Source of the DNA: Saprospiraceae bacterium
GTDB lineage: Bacteria > Bacteroidota > Bacteroidia > Chitinophagales > Saprospiraceae
DNA length: 64,000 bases
Direction: 5' to 3'
Assembly (NCBI GenBank): GCA_028284395.1
Contig: JANQRV010000637.1
Span: 1-64,000 of the forward strand
Shown: in pieces, positions 9,311 to 16,472 of the stretch
Layout of the letters: each line of letters starts with the position of its first letter
How positions within the stretch are numbered: the stretch's first letter is position 1
Notes under the pieces: generated by a model
Databases searched by the model: none
What the model was told of the DNA's origin: nothing
What the model saw: only the letters and a program-made list of their open reading frames with translations
Made by a program: the position numbers and the translations under genes

Positions 9311-10399
9311 ATGCTTAAGAAAATTGACCATTATATCATAGGTAAGTTTCTAAGGACTTTCTTTTTTACTGTCCTTATATTTACGATGATTTCAGTGGTC
9401 ATTGACTTTGCTGAAAAGGTTGAGAAATTCATTGAAGAACCCATAACGACCTATGAAATTGCTTTTGGGTATTACCCCAATTTTATTCTCAACATCATAG
9501 GCATTCTTTGGCCCCTTTTTACTTTGATTGCAGTGATCTTCTTTACCTCCCGGATGGCCTATTCCTCGGAAGTAATTTCAATCTTCAATGCGGGAGTGAG
9601 TTTTCGAAGATTAATGTACCCCTACATGGTGGCCGCCGCCTTTATTGCTGCTCTTCATTTCGTCGGTAATCACTATTTCATTCCTGAAGGAAACAAGACT
9701 AGATTAGATCTGACCTATAAGTATTTGCACAAGAACGATGACAAGGGAAAGACACAGGATGTACACCTCTTTCTTTCGCCCGATACCAAAGTTTTTATTC
9801 ACAATTTTTATAAGCTACAAAGTAGGGCTAATAAGTTTCGCCTCGAACGATTTAAGGATCATCAACTAGTATATATTCTGAAAGCAAATAGTGCCAAATG
9901 GCTGGAGGAAGAAGAAAAGTGGCGATTGGTCAATTACGAAATTCGAACTTTCGATGAAAGGGGAGAAGACCTCATTATTGGAAATGGAAAACAAATCGAT
10001 ACCACGCTCAACTTAACTCCGCAGGACTTTGTAGATTACAAAGAGCAGCATACGATGATGACGACGCCCGAATTAAAGGAGTATATCAACTACCTAAATA
10101 GTCGAGGCGCCGGTAATACAAAAAAGTATGAGAGTGAACTTTATCGGCGAACGGCTGCAGCTTGCACCAATTTTATCCTTACAATCATTGGTTTGGCCAT
10201 TGCTGCTCGGAAGGTCCGCGGGGGAAGAGGACTTCAATTAGCACTTGGAATTGGCCTTTGTGCAATCTTCATGTTCTTATCTCAGTTTTCCATTGTCTTC
10301 GCTATGGGGAACATTCTTTCACCACTTCTGGGTATTTGGATGCCCAATATTGTTTTTTCCTTCATTGCGCTTTATCTGGTGTTAAACGCACAGAAGTAA
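9311..10399 (+). CDS. LptF/LptG family LPS export permease
   Basis: A 362-aa inner-membrane protein of the YjgP/YjgQ (LptF/LptG) family, the transmembrane part of the ABC transporter that extracts LPS and feeds it to the Lpt bridge. It has the typical opening MLKKIDHYIIGKFLRTFFF, two N-terminal membrane segments, a loop with ‘VISIFNAGVSFRRLMYPY’ (the coupling-helix region), a periplasmic beta-jellyroll of about 180 residues, and three C-terminal membrane segments. LptF and LptG cannot be separated from sequence alone here. The partner gene is not in the window. It follows tgt after 62 bp. Confidence 0.9.
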   Translation: MLKKIDHYIIGKFLRTFFFTVLIFTMISVVIDFAEKVEKFIEEPITTYEIAFGYYPNFILNIIGILWPLFTLIAVIFFTSRMAYSSEVISIFNAGVSFRRLMYPYMVAAAFIAALHFVGNHYFIPEGNKTRLDLTYKYLHKNDDKGKTQDVHLFLSPDTKVFIHNFYKLQSRANKFRLERFKDHQLVYILKANSAKWLEEEEKWRLVNYEIRTFDERGEDLIIGNGKQIDTTLNLTPQDFVDYKEQHTMMTTPELKEYINYLNSRGAGNTKKYESELYRRTAAACTNFILTIIGLAIAARKVRGGRGLQLALGIGLCAIFMFLSQFSIVFAMGNILSPLLGIWMPNIVFSFIALYLVLNAQK

Positions 10400-10447
10400 C
10401 CTTCTACAGAAGTTTCTAAATTCCATTTTTAAGGCAGGAGATTTACG

Positions 10448-10663
10448 TTTTGTTTAACAAAATGCTTTAGAACTCTAATCTTTGTTCAACAATTTTCATT
10501 TTTTTCTGAAAATAAAAAATATTTTAATTGATTGTTTTTCAGAATTTTGTGTTCCTTGTGAATGAACCAGGAGATAAATAGTAAGGAAATTTGCTGATTC
10601 GGTTTTGATTTTGTTTAACTATTCTGTATATTTGTTCAACAAAATAATAACGGGGTTAAACAA
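10448..10663. promoter_or_regulatory. Cluster of TTGTTYAACAA palindromes upstream of the ECF sigma gene
   Basis: Three perfect copies of the palindrome TTGTTYAACAA occur at 10450-10460, 10482-10492 and 10632-10642. The first extends to TTTTGTT-T-AACAAAA (10448-10462). Two further partial copies lie at 10611-10619 (TTGTTTAAC) and, inverted, at 10655-10663 (GTTAAACAA). The third perfect copy overlaps the -7 box and the presumed start site, which suggests an operator. The binding protein is unknown. Confidence 0.6.
10604..10634 (+). promoter_or_regulatory. Bacteroidota-type promoter of the first ECF sigma gene
   Basis: TTTG at 10604-10607 (-33) and TATATTTG at 10627-10634 (-7) are separated by exactly 19 bp, matching the Bacteroidota housekeeping consensus. 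The predicted start site is near 10641, about 30 bp before the ATG at 10670. Confidence 0.75.
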
Positions 10664-10669
10664 TATATT

Positions 10670-11191
10670 ATGTCTCAAGTAGATTTCTATTCCAAGTTCG
10701 ATGAAATGACGATCCTTCTCCATTCATTCGCTTTCAATTTGACCAAAAATGTAGAAGAAGCGAAAGATCTTTTTCAGGAAACTGCGTATCGTGCTTTAAC
10801 TAATATGGAGAAATTCAGACCAGGTACGAACTTCAAAGCCTGGTTATTTACCATTATGAAAAACATCTTCATTAACAATTATCGAAAGAAGATGAAGGCG
10901 AATACAATCATGGATTCTACCGAGAATAATTATTACATTAATTCTGGTAATCAGTCAATCAAAAATGATGGCGATTCCAATATGATGATGGAGGAATTGA
11001 CGAAAATGGTCCGAGAGTTGGAGAGCAGCATTAAAGTACCCTTTCTAATGCATTATGAAGGATTCAAGTATCAGGAAATTGCCGATCACTTAAATTTACC
11101 ACTAGGTACTGTTAAAAGTCGTATTTTCTTTGCACGGAAAGAATTGAAATCAAAGATTGACGTTCGGTACGCTGGTAATGCCAGAGTTTAA
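10670..11191 (+). CDS. ECF-type RNA polymerase sigma factor
   Basis: A 173-aa sigma-70 family regulator with only regions 2 and 4. Region 2 contains AKDLFQETAYRALTNMEKF and NFKAWLFTIMKNIFINNYRKK. Region 4 contains the helix-turn-helix YQEIADHLNLPLGTVKSRIFFARKEL. The linker holds NNYYINSG, also found in the second sigma gene of this window (58566-59090), so the two are close paralogues. No anti-sigma gene is adjacent. A strong promoter with overlapping palindromes precedes it and a 15-bp terminator hairpin follows, so it is probably a single-gene transcript. Confidence 0.93.
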   Translation: MSQVDFYSKFDEMTILLHSFAFNLTKNVEEAKDLFQETAYRALTNMEKFRPGTNFKAWLFTIMKNIFINNYRKKMKANTIMDSTENNYYINSGNQSIKNDGDSNMMMEELTKMVRELESSIKVPFLMHYEGFKYQEIADHLNLPLGTVKSRIFFARKELKSKIDVRYAGNARV

Positions 11192-11227
11192 GAAGCATAC
11201 TTACTTTTTATAATCCAGAAGTTTTTA

Positions 11228-11274
11228 ATTTGGCAGCAAGGATGTTCCCTAATTCCTTGCTGCCAAATCTTTTT
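11228..11274 (+). terminator. Rho-independent terminator after the sigma gene, directly before mutY
   Basis: A perfect 15-bp inverted repeat (11228-11242 and 11254-11268, core GGCAGCAAGGA) with an 11-nt loop is followed by CTTTTT (11269-11274). It ends immediately before the chosen mutY ATG at 11275, so it could also attenuate mutY transcription. Confidence 0.85.
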
Positions 11275-12342
11275 ATGGAGCATATTAACTTCAATACGAA
11301 TGCCTTCACCAGGCAACTTATCAACTGGTATGACCCATCTGATAGGCAACTTCCCTGGAAGGAAGAGAAAAACCCTTATCTGGTTTGGCTATCCGAAGTA
11401 CTTTTGCAGCAAACCCGGGTTGAACAAGGTCTTTCTTACTACCTACGATTCAAAGAAGAATTTCCGACCATCATTGAAATGGCCAAAGCGTCAGAAGACC
11501 GAATCATGAAATTGTGGGAAGGGCTTGGTTACTATTCCCGGGCCCGGAATATGCATCATACCGCAAAGTACATTGCTTTTGAGTTGGGAGGACAATTTCC
11601 CAATACCATTGAAGAAATCCGTCGACTTAAGGGAGTTGGGCCTTACACGGCTGCCGCTATTGCCTCTTTTGCCTTTGATTTGCCACATGCGGTTGTAGAT
11701 GGAAATGTATATAGGGTATTGTCGAGGGTTTTCGGTATTGCCGTGCCAATAGATACTACAAAGGGTAAAAAAATATTTTTTGACTTAGCGCAATCGTTAA
11801 TCGATCCTAAGCAGCCTGGAGTTTACAACCAAGCGATTATGGATTTTGGCGCGACCGTATGTCAACCTCAAAAACCATTCTGCAAACGTTGTCCCTTCTC
11901 TGATGAATGTCAAGCAAAAAAGGAGAATACGATTTCTCTTTTGCCACGGAAAAGCAAAAAGATAAAGCGCAGAGAGCGATTCTTTCATTATTTGGTGGTG
12001 CGTTATGGCGAACAGAGGTTGATTCGAAAACGGACTGGCAAAGATATTTGGAAAAACCTTTACGAATTTCCATATTTCGAAGTGCCTAGGATGGGGTTCA
12101 ACCAAGAGATCATTCAACAGAATATTTTTTGGGAGAAGGTGGGCTTGAAAGGAAAGGTTTCAATTGACTTTGTAAGTAAGCCCTTTCACCAACTATTGAC
12201 CCATCAGAAAATTGTAGCTGTGTTTTGGGAGATAGATGCCTTAAATACCCCGGAAATTGAAGGAACTGACCTTTTGTTGATCGATAAAAATGACCTTTCT
12301 AACTTTGCTTTCCCAAAGATTATCCACCGCTACTTGGGGTGA
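11275..12342 (+). CDS. mutY: A/G-specific adenine glycosylase MutY
   Basis: About 355 aa. MutY removes adenine mispaired with 8-oxoguanine. Catalytic E41 lies in WLSEVLLQQTRV, and the helix-hairpin-helix motif LKGVGPYTAAAIASFAF is followed by catalytic D142 in AVVDGNVYRVLSR. The 4Fe-4S cluster ligands are C196-x6-C203-x2-C206-x5-C212. The C-terminal third is the NUDIX-like 8-oxoG recognition domain (QLLTHQKIVAVFW). An in-frame ATG at 11230 lies inside the terminator stem and would add residues unlike the family, so I chose 11275. It begins the mutY-ssb-gldE-gldD series. Confidence 0.95.
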   Translation: MEHINFNTNAFTRQLINWYDPSDRQLPWKEEKNPYLVWLSEVLLQQTRVEQGLSYYLRFKEEFPTIIEMAKASEDRIMKLWEGLGYYSRARNMHHTAKYIAFELGGQFPNTIEEIRRLKGVGPYTAAAIASFAFDLPHAVVDGNVYRVLSRVFGIAVPIDTTKGKKIFFDLAQSLIDPKQPGVYNQAIMDFGATVCQPQKPFCKRCPFSDECQAKKENTISLLPRKSKKIKRRERFFHYLVVRYGEQRLIRKRTGKDIWKNLYEFPYFEVPRMGFNQEIIQQNIFWEKVGLKGKVSIDFVSKPFHQLLTHQKIVAVFWEIDALNTPEIEGTDLLLIDKNDLSNFAFPKIIHRYLG

Positions 12343-12496
12343 GGTTAATTCTTAAGCTTTTTCAACCGTTGATATATATTTTTTACAATTTGCTGTGTAA
12401 AGGATAATTCTCTAAATTTATACCAATGCAAGCTTTAGAAACCTTGGATTGATGATACGAATCAATTAAATAATTATTTACAATAGAAGACCAAAT

Positions 12497-13009
12497 ATGG
12501 TAAACCGAGTAACATTAATAGGAAATTTGGGTCGCGACCCGGAAGTGCGGCGTTTCGAAAATGGTGCAGTAGTAGCAAAGTTTTCGGTTGCAACCAATGA
12601 GAATTACAGGGATAAAAGTGGAGAGTGGCAGACACAGACAGAGTGGCATGATGTAGTTGCATGGAGGAATTTGGGAGAAAGAGCGGAAGCTACATTAAAA
12701 AAGGGAATGATGGTCTATGTTGAAGGCAAGTTGACACATCGGTCCTGGCAAGACCAGGATGGTAATAATCGTCGGACCACTGAAGTAGTTGCTAACTATT
12801 TCCGGCAAATTGGTAAAAGAGAAAATAATCAGCCTGGTTATTTTCCATCACCAACTGATGAGGCAATGCACTCTGAGAGTAATCACAGCCCGAATACCAT
12901 GAGCCCAAGCCATGTTACCCCGGCGACTCCTCCTGTTGCACAAATTGTTCCGGAACCAAATTCTAATGGTCCTGCCGAGAACGCTGTAGATGATGACTTG
13001 CCATTTTGA
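12497..13009 (+). CDS. ssb: Single-stranded DNA-binding protein
   Basis: A 170-aa SSB with an N-terminal OB fold (VNRVTLIGNLGRDPEVRR, FSVATNENYRD, VEGKLTHRSW), a low-complexity linker rich in P, S, N and T from about residue 110, and the acidic tip DDDLPF that recruits repair and replication partners. It lies 154 bp after mutY and 29 bp before gldE; the same order occurs in gliding Flavobacteria as I recall it. Confidence 0.96.
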   Translation: MVNRVTLIGNLGRDPEVRRFENGAVVAKFSVATNENYRDKSGEWQTQTEWHDVVAWRNLGERAEATLKKGMMVYVEGKLTHRSWQDQDGNNRRTTEVVANYFRQIGKRENNQPGYFPSPTDEAMHSESNHSPNTMSPSHVTPATPPVAQIVPEPNSNGPAENAVDDDLPF

Positions 13010-13038
13010 TTCTATTTCTTAACAAATGATGAGTTTCG

Positions 13039-14481
13039 TTGGAAACCGAACCTGACAGTTTATTTCTATTCCTTGATGCCCAACCTACTCTGTTGCTTTC
13101 ATTTCCTTCTTTGGAGGTAACAATTGGCCTGTTGCTTATTTTTCTGTTGTTGGTCTGTTCAGCGTTGATCTCGGGTTCAGAAGTTGCTTTCTTTTCTCTT
13201 TCGGCAAACGATTTGGAGGATTTACGACAGAAAAACACTCGGAATACACAGCGAATTCTCAAATTAAAGGAAACACCCCGCAAATTGTTGGCAACCATTT
13301 TGATCAGCAATAATTTCATCAATATTGCCATTGTTGTCATCTCTGAATTTGTAATCAAAAAGATCTTCGATGGTGGTGGCGTATTTGAGAAATGGGCGGA
13401 AGCCGTAAATCATTCCGTTGCATTGGGAGTTGAGGCTGCTAGTTTAGCCAACTTTTTTCAGTTTCTGGTCACCATTATTGGCGTTACATTTTTATTGGTT
13501 CTTTTTGGAGAGGTAGCCCCTAAAATTTATGCAAAACTGAATAATATCCGATTAGCAACATTTATGTCCAGGCCATTGGCTTTTCTTACAGTGCTTTTTA
13601 GGGGGCCAAGCAATATTTTGGTTACCTGGACCAGTTTTATTGAGCGAAAATTGGAGAAAACTTCGGTGAGCAGCGGCATTACAAGCCGCGAGGAGATTGA
13701 TGAAGCAATTGATCTTGCGGTCAGAAATGAGAAGAACACAGAACGGGAAGTTGATATCCTGAAGAGGATTGTGAAATTTGGCGATGTATCGGTTAAGCAA
13801 ATTATGCGCTCGAGAGTTGATGTTGTAGCAATCGACTTTAGGATAGGGTTCAAAGAACTGTTGAAAATTGTTCGAGATTCCGGATATTCTCGTATTCCTG
13901 TTTATGAGAATGATTTTGATAATGTGACGGGAATATTGTATGCAAAGGACCTTCTGGGCCACTTAGATGAAGATGGGATCAGCTTCGAATGGCAAGAATT
14001 GATCCGTACGGATGTTTTGTATGTACCGGAGGCAAAAAAAATTGACGATCTTTTGCGAGAGTTTCAGCGAAAGCACCTACACATGGCTATTGTGGTAGAT
14101 GAGTATGGGGGGAGCGCTGGTATCATTACTTTGGAAGATATTCTTGAGGAGATCATTGGCGAGATCAAAGATGAATTTGATGATGATCGTGACTTGTCAA
14201 TTCGAGAGGTGGGTGAAAACACCTTTATGATCGAGGGGAAAACCTTACTGAATGATATTTATCGAGTATTACAGATTTCGGATGATACTTTCGATGCCGT
14301 TCGAGGTGACTCGGATTCCTTGGCGGGTTTAGTGCTCGAACTTCTGGGAGAGATGCCCAAACGCAATGCAATTGTGGAATACAATCAAATTCAGTTCAAA
14401 ATTGTATCCGTCGATAAAAGACGCATCAAAGAGATACAAATGACCATGCCTTCCAGCGTTGTAATATCCGATAATTCCTAG
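13039..14481 (+). CDS. gldE: Gliding motility-associated protein GldE (CNNM/CorC-like with CBS domains)
   Basis: A 480-aa membrane protein with an N-terminal DUF21/CNNM region (FLLLVCSALISGSEVAFFSLS, further membrane segments to about residue 190), paired CBS domains (about 215-350; IMRSRVDVVAIDF, LLREFQRKHLHMAIVVDEYGGSAGIITLEDILEEIIGEI) and a C-terminal CorC/HlyC transporter-associated domain. The call as GldE rests on the position between ssb and gldD. In Flavobacterium GldE is linked to gliding, partly overlapping GldD function. It starts with TTG at 13039; the ATGs just upstream are out of frame. Confidence 0.88.
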   Translation: METEPDSLFLFLDAQPTLLLSFPSLEVTIGLLLIFLLLVCSALISGSEVAFFSLSANDLEDLRQKNTRNTQRILKLKETPRKLLATILISNNFINIAIVVISEFVIKKIFDGGGVFEKWAEAVNHSVALGVEAASLANFFQFLVTIIGVTFLLVLFGEVAPKIYAKLNNIRLATFMSRPLAFLTVLFRGPSNILVTWTSFIERKLEKTSVSSGITSREEIDEAIDLAVRNEKNTEREVDILKRIVKFGDVSVKQIMRSRVDVVAIDFRIGFKELLKIVRDSGYSRIPVYENDFDNVTGILYAKDLLGHLDEDGISFEWQELIRTDVLYVPEAKKIDDLLREFQRKHLHMAIVVDEYGGSAGIITLEDILEEIIGEIKDEFDDDRDLSIREVGENTFMIEGKTLLNDIYRVLQISDDTFDAVRGDSDSLAGLVLELLGEMPKRNAIVEYNQIQFKIVSVDKRRIKEIQMTMPSSVVISDNS

Positions 14482-14593
14482 TTTTGATTTTAATTGTTGT
14501 TAGTTGCCTTAATCTTGGCATGAAGCCAGGATGCTTCTACAGTGTTGATCTGTAGTGGGTTACTTGAACAACGAAAACGTACAATTATTTTAT

Positions 14594-15193
14594 ATGCAAT
14601 TGAAGGAAGTTGGATTTTTTATATTGATCGCTTTAGTGGTTGCTTGTTCCAATGGCAATCAAATTGTTACTCCCAAGCCCAGAGGGTATCCCAAAGTAAT
14701 TTATCCTCCAAAAGCCTATCAGTCGTTTAAGGCAGAATATTGTGGGTTTAGTTTTGAATACCCAGTTTATGCAGAAATTCAACAAGACACCTCTTTTTTT
14801 GAGGAGAAACCTGTTAATCCTTGTTGGTTTGACATATACTATCCTGCCTATTCTTGCCGAGTGCATTGTAGTTATTATGAAATTGGAGCTGCCAAGAATT
14901 TTGAAGAATTGAAAAGTGACGCCTTTGAATTGGTGGATTGGCATACCAAAAAAGCTAATTACATCGATGAGTTGCCCATTGACCGGCAAAATGGTACGAC
15001 CGGTTTTGCATTTGAAATTGAAGGGCCGGCAGCATCTCCATTTCAGTTTTATTTGACCGATAGTTTACAGCATTTTCTAAGAGCCGCAGTTTATTTTAAT
15101 ACACAGGCCAAGCCTGACTCTCTGGCTCCAATATATCAGTTTGTTCGAAAAGATGTTATGCAGATGATTGAGACTTTTGAGTGGGGAGAGTAA
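14594..15193 (+). CDS. gldD: Gliding motility lipoprotein GldD
   Basis: About 199 aa from the ATG at 14594, which opens a lipoprotein signal (MQLKEVGFFILIALVVACS). A GTG at 14555 is possible but would precede the signal. The mature protein shows the GldD pattern: PKPRGYPKVIYPPKAYQSF, then CGFSFEYPVYA, PCWFDIYYPAY and a C-terminal FYLTDSLQHFLRAAVYF segment. GldD is a periplasm-facing lipoprotein needed for gliding and T9SS function in Flavobacterium. It lies 113 bp after gldE and its stop codon abuts a long terminator hairpin. Confidence 0.88.
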   Translation: MQLKEVGFFILIALVVACSNGNQIVTPKPRGYPKVIYPPKAYQSFKAEYCGFSFEYPVYAEIQQDTSFFEEKPVNPCWFDIYYPAYSCRVHCSYYEIGAAKNFEELKSDAFELVDWHTKKANYIDELPIDRQNGTTGFAFEIEGPAASPFQFYLTDSLQHFLRAAVYFNTQAKPDSLAPIYQFVRKDVMQMIETFEWGE

Positions 15194-15240
15194 ATAGAAT
15201 TGTGGTACGGAGTTCAAAAACTCCGTACCACAATTCTATT
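15193..15240. terminator. Perfect 22-bp hairpin between gldD and recA, bidirectional terminator
   Basis: Arms 15193-15214 and 15219-15240 are perfect inverse complements with a CAAA tetraloop. The arm begins at the last base of the gldD stop codon and ends 16 bp before the recA end. The AT-rich outer stem (AATAGAATT) supplies the U-run on both strands, so it probably stops both convergent transcripts. Confidence 0.85.
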
Positions 15241-15256
15241 ATAAGGTTGGACCTAA

Positions 15257-16330
15257 TTAGGTGCTTGGCACCTTATCTAACTTACCATTTTTAGCAGAGG
15301 TTTTCGCATCTGCTGAAGGCTCCTGAGCTTTCCCGGTAATTTTTTCTTTGATCTTTAATTCTATTTCTCTGGCAGCTTCAGGATTGTCTTTCATGAACTG
15401 TTTGGCAGCTTCACGACCCTGGGCGATCTTACCACCACCGTAACTATACCAGGCTCCACTTTTTTGTATGATGTCATAATCGACACCAAGGTCGACAATT
15501 TCGCCGGCTTTGGAAATACCTTCTCCATAAATGATGTCAAACATGGCAATTCGGAAAGGAGGGGCCAATTTGTTTTTCACTACTTTCACCTTTACATGGT
15601 TGCCGGTAACATTTCCTTCTTTGTCTTTTATCGCGGAACCTGATTTTCTGATATCAAGCCTGATAGAAGCATAGAACTTCAATGCATTACCCCCTGTTGT
15701 TGTCTCTGGGTTTCCGAACATCACGCCAATTTTTTCCCTCAATTGGTTGATGAATATACAGCACGCACCAGTGCGACCAATTGTAGCGGTCAGTTTTCGC
15801 ATGGCTTGCGACATTAATCGAGCTTGTAAACCCATCTTAGAATCCCCCATCTCTCCTTCAATTTCACTTCTGGGTACGAGGGCGGCAACGGAGTCAATTA
15901 CGATAATATCAATGGCACCGGAACGGATCAAATTCTCTGTGATTTCTAATGCTTGTTCTCCATTGTCTGGTTGAGAAATTAACAAGTTCTCAGTATCAAC
16001 ACCCAGCGATTCAGCATAGAAGCGATCAAAGGCATGTTCAGCATCGATAAAGGCGGCGATACCCCCCGCTTTTTGACATTCCGCTATCGCATGGATGGCC
16101 AGTGTCGTCTTACCGGATGATTCCGGGCCATAAATTTCAACAATTCTACCGTGTGGGTAGCCATTAATCCCCAATGCAATATCTAACCCTAAGGAACCGG
16201 ATGCAATAGATGGTATGTCGACAATTTGTTTGTCACCTAGTCGCATGATGGTGCCTTTCCCAAATTGTTTATTGATACTGTCCTCGGCTAATTTGAGTGC
16301 CTTAAGTTTTGCTTCTCTATCCTGTTGCAT
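15257..16330 (-). CDS. recA: Recombinase RecA
   Basis: A 357-aa RecA, the ATP-dependent strand-exchange protein and LexA/UmuD co-protease. Visible are the Walker [10 protein letters not shown], the Walker B region [12 protein letters not shown], loop 1 near [14 protein letters not shown], and loop 2 around [16 protein letters not shown]. The C-terminal tail is lysine/alanine rich. A well-formed promoter lies about 50-80 bp upstream. No LexA-like box is obvious in that region. Confidence 0.98.
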   Translation of the reverse strand: MQQDREAKLKALKLAEDSINKQFGKGTIMRLGDKQIVDIPSIASGSLGLDIALGINGYPHGRIVEIYGPESSGKTTLAIHAIAECQKAGGIAAFIDAEHAFDRFYAESLGVDTENLLISQPDNGEQALEITENLIRSGAIDIIVIDSVAALVPRSEIEGEMGDSKMGLQARLMSQAMRKLTATIGRTGACCIFINQLREKIGVMFGNPETTTGGNALKFYASIRLDIRKSGSAIKDKEGNVTGNHVKVKVVKNKLAPPFRIAMFDIIYGEGISKAGEIVDLGVDYDIIQKSGAWYSYGGGKIAQGREAAKQFMKDNPEAAREIELKIKEKITGKAQEPSADAKTSAKNGKLDKVPST

Positions 16331-16376
16331 GAAATTTTTTTGAATGAAGTGAAAAACTTTTTGTAATCCGTCAGAC

Positions 16377-16407
16377 CAAAAATAAATTTTTTGTTTTTAA
16401 AATCAAA
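16377..16407 (-). promoter_or_regulatory. Bacteroidota-type promoter of recA
   Basis: On the minus strand TTTG (16407-16404) and TATTTTTG (16384-16377) are separated by exactly 19 bp, a full match to the -33/-7 consensus. The start site would lie near 16370, about 40 bp before the ATG. Confidence 0.75.
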
Positions 16408-16472
16408 ATATTTTGAAATATTTTTTTTAAAACAACTGTTTCAATGTAGCTGAAATATTTGAATTGTAACCG

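Noticed and set aside
11230-11274. Upstream start for mutY
   Set aside because: It lies within the terminator stem and the extra residues (MAARMFPNSLLPNLF) do not match the family N terminus.
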